This document shows, in pieces, positions 27,592 to 34,965 of a stretch of 64,000 bases of DNA. Origin of the DNA: Pseudomonas sp. JQ170C (GTDB lineage: Bacteria; Pseudomonadota; Gammaproteobacteria; Pseudomonadales; Pseudomonadaceae); contig NZ_CP141608.1 of the NCBI RefSeq assembly GCF_035581345.1, positions 1,630,001 through 1,694,000 on the forward strand, read 5' to 3'. Every line of letters begins with the position of its first letter. The first letter of the stretch is position 1. The notes under the pieces were generated by a model that worked only from the letters and a program-made list of their open reading frames with translations, was not told where the DNA came from and made no database searches. The position numbers were made by a program, and so were the translations under genes.

Positions 27592-27939
27592 GTGACTGAT
27601 AACCACATCGATCGCAAGGTACTCAGCGACCTGCAGGAGGTCATGGACGATGGCTACCTGCATTTGCTGGAGATCTTTCTCGACGACTCCGAAAAACGCT
27701 TGAGCCAATTGCATGAAGCCAAGAATGCAACGGAGCTTGGGCATGCCGCGCACAGCTTCAAGGGCAGTAGCAGCAACATGGGTGCACTGGTCCTGGCCGA
27801 GCTGTGCAGGCAACTGGAGGAGCGTGTCAAGCAACAGCCCTTGTATGGGATCGAAGACCTGATCAACCAGATCGATCGCGAGTACGTGCTGGTTCGTCAG
27901 TTGTACAGCGACGAACACCAGCGTGTTTTGATCGGTTGA
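27592..27939 (+). CDS. hptB: Histidine phosphotransfer protein HptB
   Basis: This is a 115-residue four-helix HPt protein with the phospho-accepting histidine in AAHSFKGSSSNMGA (His54). In P. aeruginosa HptB receives phosphate from several hybrid kinases (including RetS, PA1611 and SagS) and passes it to HsbR, affecting FlgM/FliA activity and small-RNA output. The start is GTG 27592 with AAGGAG 6-11 bases upstream. It completes the hsbA-hsbR-hptB operon placed between fliJ and fliK. Confidence 0.93.
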   Translation: MTDNHIDRKVLSDLQEVMDDGYLHLLEIFLDDSEKRLSQLHEAKNATELGHAAHSFKGSSSNMGALVLAELCRQLEERVKQQPLYGIEDLINQIDREYVLVRQLYSDEHQRVLIG

Positions 27940-27949
27940 TTGCCTGCAG

Positions 27950-27967
27950 CTGGCGCGACTTTTGCTG
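27950..27967 (+). promoter_or_regulatory. Sigma-54 promoter of fliK
   Basis: CTGGCGCGACTTTTGCTG has GG at 27952-27953 and GC at 27964-27965, a TGGC-type -24 and a perfect TTGCT. It begins 11 bases after the hptB stop and 49 bases before the fliK start. Confidence 0.82.
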
Positions 27968-28015
27968 TACTTTCGCTATTGAACGTTAAAGATGCCCCGT
28001 AGCGGAGACGCGTAC

Positions 28016-29236
28016 ATGCCTGTTGCTTCCAACCCCTTGCTCCAGCCCGGCGTCGCGGCCAAGCCGTCGCGGGCCGCGGCCAGCCAGCCGGACGCGTTGT
28101 TGCAGAGCGCCAAAGACAAGTCTGAAGGCTTCTCCAAGGTGTATGCACAGCAGTCCCGCGGCCCGGAGCCGGCGTCTGCCGCCAGCGGCAAGGACAAGCA
28201 GGCAGCGGTTGCCGACAGCGGCAAGAATTTGCCTGACGACAAGGACGATGCTGTCGAAGACCCGGCGTCTGCTGCCGATTCCACCGCACTCGATCCAAAG
28301 CTGGTTGCCGGTCAGGTGACCGATGCGCAGCCCGGGTCGCAGTTGATCCAGGCCCAGGCCGAGGCAGTGGCGCCGGTTGTCCAGGCGGCCCAGTTGCAGG
28401 CCCAGGTGGGTGTGGTGCCTGAGGCGAGCGAAGAACTCCCTTTCGACCCTGATGCCGATCCGCTGGCGGACATGCCGGCCTTGCGCATGGCCCTTGAGCA
28501 GAGCGCCCAGGCCCAGGGCACCACCTCGGCCCATGCCGCCGGCAAGGCGACACAGGCGGATACGCCAGCGCAGCCGGTCGCCAATACCCTGGCGGCGTTG
28601 GTGGAGGAGGCAGGAACCGAAGCCGAGCAGGGTGAGCCGGGTGACAAGGCTTTTTCAGCGCTGCTCGATGATGGCCTCAAGGACCTCAAGAGCACGGCCA
28701 GCGATACCCGCGTCGACAACTTCGCTGAACGCCTGGGCGCCCTGACCCAGGCCGCCACGGCAAAAACCGCCAGCCCCACCGTGGCTGCCGCGCCTTTGCA
28801 CCAGCCCTTGGCGATGCACCAGGGCGGTTGGACCGAAGGCTTGGTCAACCGCGTCATGTACCTCTCCAGCCAAAACCTTAAATCTGCCGATATCCAGCTT
28901 GAGCCGGCCGAGCTTGGGCGCCTGGATATCCGTGTGCACCTGGCGCCCGAGCAGCAGGCGCAGATCACCTTCACCAGTGGTCATGTGGGGGTGCGTGAAG
29001 CCCTGGAAAACCAGGTGCACCGGCTCAAGGAAATGTTTGCCCAACAGGGGCTGGGGCAGCCGGACGTCAACGTTGCCGACCAGTCCCGTGGCCAGCAGCA
29101 ACAGGGCAGCCCTGATTCGCCGCGCCTGAGTGGCGTGGCGGCGCGGCGCAATGAAGCGGGTGAAGTCGCTGCTGCCAGCGCGCCGGTCGAGCAGCAAGTG
29201 GTCATCGGCTCAAGCGCAGTCGACTACTACGCCTGA
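28016..29236 (+). CDS. fliK: Hook-length control protein FliK
   Basis: FliK is the secreted ruler that measures the hook and switches FlhB substrate specificity from rod/hook to filament proteins. ATG 28016 gives 406 residues with CGGAG 8 bases upstream; an ATG at 27992 has no ribosome site. The N-terminal two thirds are low-complexity, rich in Ala, Gln, Asp and Pro, as in other rulers. The C-terminal hook domain (about 265-350) carries LKSADIQLEPAELGRLDIRV and ALENQVHRLKEMFAQQGLG. It stands alone between a sigma-54 promoter and a REP pair. A second FliK-like gene lies at 49514-51079. Confidence 0.92.
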   Translation: MPVASNPLLQPGVAAKPSRAAASQPDALLQSAKDKSEGFSKVYAQQSRGPEPASAASGKDKQAAVADSGKNLPDDKDDAVEDPASAADSTALDPKLVAGQVTDAQPGSQLIQAQAEAVAPVVQAAQLQAQVGVVPEASEELPFDPDADPLADMPALRMALEQSAQAQGTTSAHAAGKATQADTPAQPVANTLAALVEEAGTEAEQGEPGDKAFSALLDDGLKDLKSTASDTRVDNFAERLGALTQAATAKTASPTVAAAPLHQPLAMHQGGWTEGLVNRVMYLSSQNLKSADIQLEPAELGRLDIRVHLAPEQQAQITFTSGHVGVREALENQVHRLKEMFAQQGLGQPDVNVADQSRGQQQQGSPDSPRLSGVAARRNEAGEVAAASAPVEQQVVIGSSAVDYYA

Positions 29237-29241
29237 CGCCT

Positions 29242-29312
29242 GTAGGAGCGGGCTTGCCCCGCGATAGCGATCTGCCTGCCACTACGCTATCGCGGGGCAA
29301 GCCCGCTCCTAC
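29242..29312. repeat. REP pair (inverted) after fliK
   Basis: Two 28-base REP arms in inverted orientation (29242-29269 and 29285-29312) are separated by 15 bases. They form a long hairpin 5 bases after the fliK stop and 7 bases before the sigma-54 promoter of fliL. Confidence 0.92.
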
Positions 29313-29318
29313 GGGCAG

Positions 29319-29336
29319 TTGGCATAACACTTGCTC
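29319..29336 (+). promoter_or_regulatory. Sigma-54 promoter of fliLMNOPQR-flhB
   Basis: TTGGCATAACACTTGCTC has GG at 29321-29322 and GC at 29333-29334, near-perfect RpoN elements 48 bases before fliL. Confidence 0.9.
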
Positions 29337-29384
29337 AACCCTCGCCATGTGACTGAATTCTCCGATGAATGACGGAATATTGGC

Positions 29385-29882
29385 ATGGCGAAGAGCGACG
29401 CAGAGAAAGACCCCGCCGCAAAAGGCAAACTCAAGCTGATCCTGCTGCTGGTGCTGGCATTGCTGCTGGCCGTCGGCCTGTCGGTGGGTGCCACCTGGTT
29501 CTTCCTGAACAAGGCCCAGAGCGAGCCGCAAGCCGATCCCGCGCAAGCCGGCAACCTCAAGCCTGCAGCGATCTACGAGCCATTGACGCCCGCCTTCGTG
29601 GTCAACTTCAACCAGAATGGTCGCCAGCGCTACATGCAGGTGAGCATTACCCTGCAGGGCCGCGACCAGGCGGCGCTGGATGCGCTCAAGGTACATATGC
29701 CCGTTATCCGCAACAACCTGGTGATGCTGTTCTCAGGCCAGGGCTTCGACACTTTGGCGAGCCCGGTGGGCCAGGAGATGCTGCGCCAGAAGGCGACCGT
29801 CAGTGTTCAGGAAGTGGCACAGAAAGAAGTCGGCAAACCGGTCGTTGACCAGTTGCTGTTCACCAATTTCGTATTGCAGTAG
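29385..29882 (+). CDS. fliL: Flagellar basal body-associated protein FliL
   Basis: FliL is a single-pass inner-membrane protein that surrounds the stator and stabilises it. The 165 residues comprise a short charged cytoplasmic start (MAKSDAEKDPAAKGKLK), a membrane segment (about 18-36, LILLLVLALLLAVGLSVGAT) and a periplasmic FliL domain with YEPLTPAFVVNFNQNGRQRY and ending LLFTNFVLQ. It is the first gene of the fliL-flhB operon, 9 bases before fliM. Confidence 0.96.
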   Translation: MAKSDAEKDPAAKGKLKLILLLVLALLLAVGLSVGATWFFLNKAQSEPQADPAQAGNLKPAAIYEPLTPAFVVNFNQNGRQRYMQVSITLQGRDQAALDALKVHMPVIRNNLVMLFSGQGFDTLASPVGQEMLRQKATVSVQEVAQKEVGKPVVDQLLFTNFVLQ

Positions 29883-29891
29883 GAGCCCCCG

Positions 29892-30860
29892 ATGGCCGTG
29901 CAGGACCTGCTGTCCCAGGATGAAATCGATGCCTTGTTGCATGGCGTCGACGATGGGCTGGTACAAACCGAGACCCATGCAGAGCCGGGTAGCGTCAAAA
30001 GTTACGACCTGACCAGCCAGGATCGCATCGTCCGTGGACGCATGCCGACCCTGGAGATGATCAACGAGCGTTTTGCCCGTTACACCCGTATCAGCATGTT
30101 CAACTTGTTGCGTCGCTCCGCCGACGTGGCGGTGGGTGGCGTGCAGGTGATGAAGTTCGGCGAGTACGTGCATTCGCTGTACGTGCCGACCAGCCTGAAC
30201 CTGGTGAAGATCAAGCCGCTGCGCGGCACCTCGCTGTTCATCCTCGACGCCAAGCTGGTGTTCAAGCTGGTGGACAACTTCTTCGGCGGTGACGGGCGTC
30301 ACGCCAAGATCGAGGGGCGCGAGTTCACCCCGACCGAACTGCGCGTGGTACGCATGGTGCTGGACCAGGCCTTCGTCGACCTCAAGGAAGCCTGGCAGGC
30401 GATCATGCCGGTGAACTTCGAGTACATGAACTCGGAGGTCAACCCGGCCATGGCCAACATCGTCGGCCCGAGCGAGGCGGTGGTGGTGTCGACCTTCCAT
30501 ATCGAGCTCGATGGCGGTGGCGGCGACCTGCACGTGACCATGCCGTACTCGATGATCGAGCCGGTGCGCGAAATGCTCGACGCGGGCTTCCAGTCCGACC
30601 TGGATGACCAGGACGAGCGCTGGATCAAGGCCCTGCGTGAAGACGTGCTGGACGTCAGCGTGCCGCTCAGCGCCACGGTCGCCCGGCGTCAGTTGAAGCT
30701 GCGCGACATCCTGCACATGCAGCCCGGTGACGTGATTCCGGTCGAGCTGCCGGACGAGCTGGTCCTGCGCGCCAACGGCGTGCCGTCGTTCAAGGCCAAG
30801 CTGGGTTCGCACAAGGGCACCCTGGCCCTGCAGATCATCGATCCGATCGAGCGCCGCTGA
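29892..30860 (+). CDS. fliM: Flagellar motor switch protein FliM
   Basis: FliM is the middle C-ring protein and the CheY-P receptor. It has 322 residues. The N-terminal CheY-binding peptide (LLSQDEIDALLHGVDDG, about residues 5-21) is followed by a CheC/CheX-like middle domain (PTLEMINERFARYTRISMFN) and a C-terminal SpoA domain that pairs with FliN (ARRQLKLRDILHMQPGDVIP). Length and order fit exactly. CheY, its ligand, is encoded 10 kb downstream. Confidence 0.98.
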   Translation: MAVQDLLSQDEIDALLHGVDDGLVQTETHAEPGSVKSYDLTSQDRIVRGRMPTLEMINERFARYTRISMFNLLRRSADVAVGGVQVMKFGEYVHSLYVPTSLNLVKIKPLRGTSLFILDAKLVFKLVDNFFGGDGRHAKIEGREFTPTELRVVRMVLDQAFVDLKEAWQAIMPVNFEYMNSEVNPAMANIVGPSEAVVVSTFHIELDGGGGDLHVTMPYSMIEPVREMLDAGFQSDLDDQDERWIKALREDVLDVSVPLSATVARRQLKLRDILHMQPGDVIPVELPDELVLRANGVPSFKAKLGSHKGTLALQIIDPIERR

Positions 30861-30908
30861 GCGGCGCCTGTATTTCAAACTCCGAATTGATTGCCCGTCG
30901 AGGACAAA

Positions 30909-31379
30909 ATGGCTAACGAGAACGACATCACCTCCGCGGAGGACCAGGCCCTGGCCGATGAGTGGGCTGCGGCCCTGGAAGAAACCGGCGACGCCGGCCA
31001 GGCCGACATCGACGCCCTGCTGGCCGCCGACAGCGCCAGCAGCAGCTCGGGTTCCAGCCGCCTGCCCATGGAAGAGTTCGGCAGCTCGCCGCGCAGCAAC
31101 GAGCCGGTGAGCCTGGAGGGCCCGAACCTGGATGTGATCCTGGACATTCCGGTGAGCATCTCCATGGAAGTGGGCAGCACCGAAATCAACATCCGTAACC
31201 TGCTGCAGCTCAACCAGGGTTCGGTGATCGAGCTCGACCGCCTGGCCGGCGAGCCGCTCGACGTGCTGGTCAATGGCACGCTGATCGCCCATGGCGAAGT
31301 GGTGGTGGTCAACGAAAAGTTCGGTATTCGCCTGACTGACGTGATCAGCCCTAGCGAACGCATCAAGAAGCTGCGCTGA
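30909..31379 (+). CDS. fliN: Flagellar motor switch protein FliN
   Basis: FliN forms the base of the C ring and docks FliH for export. ATG 30909 gives 156 residues. An Ala/Asp/Ser-rich N-terminal half (about 1-65) is longer than in enteric FliN, and the SpoA domain follows (VSISMEVGSTEINIRNLLQL then NQGSVIELDRLAGEPLDVLV). The N-terminal motif AEDQALADEWAAALEE is typical for Pseudomonas. fliO starts directly after the stop. Confidence 0.97.
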   Translation: MANENDITSAEDQALADEWAAALEETGDAGQADIDALLAADSASSSSGSSRLPMEEFGSSPRSNEPVSLEGPNLDVILDIPVSISMEVGSTEINIRNLLQLNQGSVIELDRLAGEPLDVLVNGTLIAHGEVVVVNEKFGIRLTDVISPSERIKKLR

Positions 31380-31829
31380 GTGAAAACGCTGATGCGGGCC
31401 GCGCTGGCCCTGGTGACGAGCGTTTACCTGAACGTCAGCCTGGCGGCGCAGCCGCCTGCGGCAGCGTCGGTGGCCGCGGGTAGCGGCAGTGTTGTCGGCC
31501 AGCTTGCACAGCTGGTGCTGGGATTGTTGCTGGTGGTGGGGTTGATCCTGCTGCTGGCCTGGCTGTTGCGCCGGGTGCAGAACGCAGCGCCCGGCAGCCA
31601 GCAGGTCATCGAGGTGCTCGGCAGCCGCTCGCTGGGGCCGCGCGATCGCCTGGTGCTGGTGCAGGTGGGTAACGAGCAGATCCTCCTGGGCCACACCCCG
31701 GGCTCGATCGAGGCGCTGCATGTGCTCAAGGAGCCGGTTGAAGTGCCGAGCACCGCGCGCCCGGCCACCCCCGAATTCGCCCAGCGCCTGCTGGAATTGA
31801 TGGGCAAGGATCAGAAGGACAAGTCGTAA
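31380..31829 (+). CDS. fliO: Flagellar export scaffold protein FliO
   Basis: FliO is a membrane protein that helps assemble the FliP pentamer of the export gate. The 149-residue frame starts at GTG 31380, directly after the fliN stop; ATG 31392 (145 residues) is an equal alternative. A signal-like N-terminus ends SLAAQPP, a membrane segment covers about 41-62 ([20 protein letters not shown]), and a cytoplasmic FliO domain follows ([20 protein letters not shown]). Its stop overlaps the fliP start by one base. Confidence 0.92.
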   Translation: MKTLMRAALALVTSVYLNVSLAAQPPAAASVAAGSGSVVGQLAQLVLGLLLVVGLILLLAWLLRRVQNAAPGSQQVIEVLGSRSLGPRDRLVLVQVGNEQILLGHTPGSIEALHVLKEPVEVPSTARPATPEFAQRLLELMGKDQKDKS

Positions 31830-32581
31830 TGGGTGCCTGGCGTATTGTATTGACCCTTGCGCTGATGCTGGCAGCGCCTCTGGCGTTGGCCGCCGATCCG
31901 CTGTCGATCCCGGCGATCACCCTGTCCAGCGGTGCCGACGGGCAGCAGGAATACTCGGTCAGCCTGCAAATCCTGCTGATCATGACGGCGCTGAGTTTCA
32001 TCCCGGCGTTCGTCATCCTGATGACCAGCTTCACCCGCATCATCATTGTCTTTTCCATTCTGCGTCAGGCCCTGGGCCTGCAGCAGACGCCGTCGAACCA
32101 GATCCTCACCGGCATGGCGCTGTTCCTCACCATGTTCATCATGGCGCCGGTGTTCGACCGGGTGAACAAGGATGCCCTGCAGCCCTACCTGAACGAGCAG
32201 ATGGTGGCCCAGGATGCGATCGCCAAGGCCCAGGTGCCGCTCAAGGACTTCATGCTCGCGCAGACGCGCCAGAGTGACCTGGACCTGTTCATGCGCCTGT
32301 CCAAGCGCACCGACATCGCCAGCCCTGACCAGGCCCCGCTGACCATTCTGGTGCCGGCCTTTGTCACCTCCGAGCTCAAGACCGCGTTCCAGATCGGTTT
32401 CATGATCTTCATTCCCTTCCTGATCATCGACCTGGTAGTGGCCAGTGTGCTGATGGCGATGGGCATGATGATGCTGTCGCCGCTGATCATCTCGCTGCCA
32501 TTCAAGATCATGCTGTTCGTGCTGGTGGACGGCTGGGCCTTGATCATGGGTACGCTGGCCGGCAGTTTCGGCGGCGTCTGA
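31829..32581 (+). CDS. fliP: Flagellar export gate protein FliP
   Basis: FliP is the main subunit of the FliPQR export gate. The 250 residues have a signal peptide (cut near LALAADPLS), four membrane segments and the conserved motifs [20 protein letters not shown] and [20 protein letters not shown], as well as [20 protein letters not shown] near the C-terminus. The start ATG at 31829 shares a base with the fliO stop (TAATG), so the two are coupled. fliQ follows after 21 bases with AAGGAG. Confidence 0.98.
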   Translation: MGAWRIVLTLALMLAAPLALAADPLSIPAITLSSGADGQQEYSVSLQILLIMTALSFIPAFVILMTSFTRIIIVFSILRQALGLQQTPSNQILTGMALFLTMFIMAPVFDRVNKDALQPYLNEQMVAQDAIAKAQVPLKDFMLAQTRQSDLDLFMRLSKRTDIASPDQAPLTILVPAFVTSELKTAFQIGFMIFIPFLIIDLVVASVLMAMGMMMLSPLIISLPFKIMLFVLVDGWALIMGTLAGSFGGV

Positions 32582-32602
32582 CGCCCCAAGGAGAAGTAGC
32601 CC

Positions 32603-32872
32603 ATGACCCCTGAAGTCGCCGTCGACCTGTTTCGCGATGCGCTCTGGCTGACCACCCTGATGGTCGCGGTGCTGGTGGTGCCGAGCCTGTTGGTGGGCTT
32701 GATCGTGGCGATGTTCCAGGCCGCCACCCAGATCAACGAACAGACCCTGAGCTTTCTGCCGCGCTTGCTGGTCATGCTGATCACCCTGATCGTGGCCGGG
32801 CCGTGGCTGGTGCAGAAGTTCATGGAATACATGCTGTCGTTGTACGGCAGCATCCCGCAGTTGATCGGTTGA
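32603..32872 (+). CDS. fliQ: Flagellar export gate protein FliQ
   Basis: FliQ is a small gate subunit wound around the FliP/FliR channel. The 89 residues form two membrane helices (about 16-40 and 51-75) with the family motif LIVAMFQAATQINEQTLSFL. Length is exactly typical, and AAGGAG lies before the start. It sits between fliP and fliR as in all gamma-proteobacteria. Confidence 0.97.
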   Translation: MTPEVAVDLFRDALWLTTLMVAVLVVPSLLVGLIVAMFQAATQINEQTLSFLPRLLVMLITLIVAGPWLVQKFMEYMLSLYGSIPQLIG

Positions 32873-32879
32873 GGCGGGC

Positions 32880-33656
32880 ATGCTGGAGCTGACCGACACG
32901 CAGATCGGCACCTGGGTAGCCAGCTTCATCCTGCCGCTGTTCCGCGTGGCCGCGGTGCTGATGACCATGCCGGTGTTCGGTACTACGTTGGTGTCGGCGC
33001 GGATTCGCCTGTACTTCGCCGTGGCCATCACCGTCGTCATCGTTCCCGCCTTGCCAGCGCTGCCGGAAGTACACGCCCTGGACCTCAGTGCGCTGCTGCT
33101 GATTGCCGAACAGGTGATTATCGGCGCGCTGCTGGGCATGTCGTTGCAGCTGTTGTTCCAGGTGTTCGTGGTGGCCGGGCAGATCGTCGCGATCCAGATG
33201 GGTATGGCCTTTGCCTCCATGGTCGACCCGGCCAACGGCGTCAACGTGGCGGTGATCAGCCAGTTCCTGACCATGCTGGTGACCCTGCTTTTCCTGGCCA
33301 TGAACGGCCACCTGGTGGTGTTCGAGGTACTGACCGAGAGCTTCACTACGCTGCCCATCGGTGGCGGCTTGCTGGTCAATCACTTCTGGGACCTGGCGGG
33401 GCGCCTGGGCTGGGTGTTTGGCGCGGCCTTGCTGCTGGTGCTGCCGGTGATCACCGCCCTGCTGGTGGTCAACATCGCCTTCGGCGTCATGACCCGTGCC
33501 GCGCCGCAACTGAACATCTTCTCCATTGGTTTCCCGCTGACCCTGGTCATGGGCATGGGTATTTTCTGGGTCGGCCTGGCCGACGTACTTCCTCACTACC
33601 AGGCGCTGGCCAGCGAAGCATTGCAGTGGCTGCGTGAACTGGCACGGGCGCGCTGA
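32880..33656 (+). CDS. fliR: Flagellar export gate protein FliR
   Basis: FliR is the single-copy gate subunit that nucleates FliP and contacts FlhB. The 258 residues have six hydrophobic segments and the characteristic blocks LPLFRVAAVLMTMPVFGTTL and IQMGMAFASMVDPANGVNVA, then APQLNIFSIGFPLTLVMGMG near the end. The start is 7 bases after fliQ, and flhB begins 2 bases after its stop. Confidence 0.97.
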   Translation: MLELTDTQIGTWVASFILPLFRVAAVLMTMPVFGTTLVSARIRLYFAVAITVVIVPALPALPEVHALDLSALLLIAEQVIIGALLGMSLQLLFQVFVVAGQIVAIQMGMAFASMVDPANGVNVAVISQFLTMLVTLLFLAMNGHLVVFEVLTESFTTLPIGGGLLVNHFWDLAGRLGWVFGAALLLVLPVITALLVVNIAFGVMTRAAPQLNIFSIGFPLTLVMGMGIFWVGLADVLPHYQALASEALQWLRELARAR

Positions 33657-33658
33657 GC

Positions 33659-34795
33659 ATGGCAGAGAGCGAAAGCGGTCAGGACAAGACAGAAGACCCC
33701 ACCGAGAAGCGCAAGAAGGACTCGCGCGAGAAAGGTGAGATTGCCCGCTCCAAGGAGCTCAACACCGTTGCCGTGACCCTGGCCGGTGCCGGTGCCCTGC
33801 TGGCGTTTGGCGGTGGCCTGGCGGAAACCCTGATGGAGCTGATGCGGATCAATTTCAGCCTCTCGCGGGAGGTGCTGATTGATGAGCGCTCGATGGGCAT
33901 CTTCCTGATGGCCTCGGGGAAAATGGCCTTGCTGGCCACCCAGCCGGTGCTGCTGGTGCTGCTGCTGGCGGCGATCATCGGCCCGATCTCCTTGGGCGGC
34001 TGGCTGTTCGCGGGGGGAACGCTGGCGCCCAAGTTCAGCCGCATGAACCCGCTGGCCGGTATCAAGCGGATGTTCTCCATGCATGCCCTGGTCGAGCTGA
34101 TCAAGGCCCTGGCCAAGTTCTTCGTGATCCTCATCGTGGCGCTGGTGGTGCTGGCCTCTGACCGTGACGACCTGCTGGCCATCGCCAACGAGCCCATCGA
34201 GCAGGCGATTATCCACAGCGTGCAGGTGGTGGGCTGGAGTGCCCTGTGGATGGCGGCGGGGCTGCTGCTGATCGCGGCGGTGGATGCGCCGTTCCAGCTG
34301 TGGCAGTCGCTGAAGAAGCTGAAAATGACCAAGCAGGAAGTGCGCGACGAATACAAGGACAGCGAAGGCAAGCCCGAGGTCAAACAGCGTATTCGCCAAC
34401 TGCAGCGCGAGATGTCGCAGCGACGGATGATGGCGGCGGTGCCCGAGGCGGACGTGATCATCACCAACCCGACCCACTACGCCGTGGCGCTCAAGTACGA
34501 CCCGGAGAAGGGCGCGGCGCCGCTGTTGCTGGCCAAGGGCACGGACTTCCTGGCCTTGAAGATCCGAGAGATCGGCCAGGAGCACAACATCCAGCTGCTC
34601 GAATCCCCGGCGCTGGCGCGTTCGATCTACTACTCCACCGAGCTTGAGCAGGAAATCCCGGCGGGCCTGTACCTGGCGGTCGCCCAGGTGCTGGCCTACG
34701 TCTACCAGATCCGCCAGTACCGGGCGGGCAAGGGCAAGCCGCCGGAGCCGCTCAAAGACCTGCCGATCCCGCCGGACCTGCGCCGCGACCAGTAG
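33659..34795 (+). CDS. flhB: Flagellar export switch protein FlhB
   Basis: FlhB controls export substrate specificity; self-cleavage in its cytoplasmic domain enables the FliK-triggered switch. The 378 residues have a charged N-terminus (DKTEDPTEKRKKDSREKGEI), four membrane segments (about 35-205) and the autocleavage motif NPTH at 270-273 (cut between Asn270 and Pro271). The post-cleavage part (about 105 residues) resembles the free protein encoded at 49117-49419. The TAG stop is the first triplet inside a REP arm, so the repeat begins exactly at the gene end. Confidence 0.97.
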   Translation: MAESESGQDKTEDPTEKRKKDSREKGEIARSKELNTVAVTLAGAGALLAFGGGLAETLMELMRINFSLSREVLIDERSMGIFLMASGKMALLATQPVLLVLLLAAIIGPISLGGWLFAGGTLAPKFSRMNPLAGIKRMFSMHALVELIKALAKFFVILIVALVVLASDRDDLLAIANEPIEQAIIHSVQVVGWSALWMAAGLLLIAAVDAPFQLWQSLKKLKMTKQEVRDEYKDSEGKPEVKQRIRQLQREMSQRRMMAAVPEADVIITNPTHYAVALKYDPEKGAAPLLLAKGTDFLALKIREIGQEHNIQLLESPALARSIYYSTELEQEIPAGLYLAVAQVLAYVYQIRQYRAGKGKPPEPLKDLPIPPDLRRDQ

Positions 34796-34860
34796 GAGCG
34801 GGCTTGCCCCGCGAGCCGATGTGTCAGGCACAACGCTATCGCGGGGCAAGCCCGCTCCTG
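34792..34860. repeat. REP pair (inverted) starting at the flhB stop
   Basis: REP arms lie at 34792-34813 and 34840-34860 in inverted orientation. The first arm begins GTAGGAGCGG, and its TAG is the flhB stop codon. Confidence 0.9.
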
Positions 34861-34887
34861 CAGCCTAATTCCCCGGTATTTGAAAAG

Positions 34888-34905
34888 TTGGAAAGCTTCT
34901 TGCAA
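34888..34905 (+). promoter_or_regulatory. Sigma-54 promoter of flhA
   Basis: GTTGGAAAGCTTCTTGCA has GG at 34890-34891 and GC at 34902-34903. The -24 is TTGGAA and the -12 is TTGCA, 61 bases before the flhA GTG. Confidence 0.8.
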
Positions 34906-34965
34906 AGGCAGCGCTGCGCGCGTCATTTCGCGTCAAAGTTTTGCTTGAGCTAACGAGGAATACCG

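Noticed and set aside
29733..31721. A 662-codon minus-strand frame opposite fliL to fliO
   Set aside because: It crosses four certain sense genes and has a His/Gln/Val-rich shadow composition.
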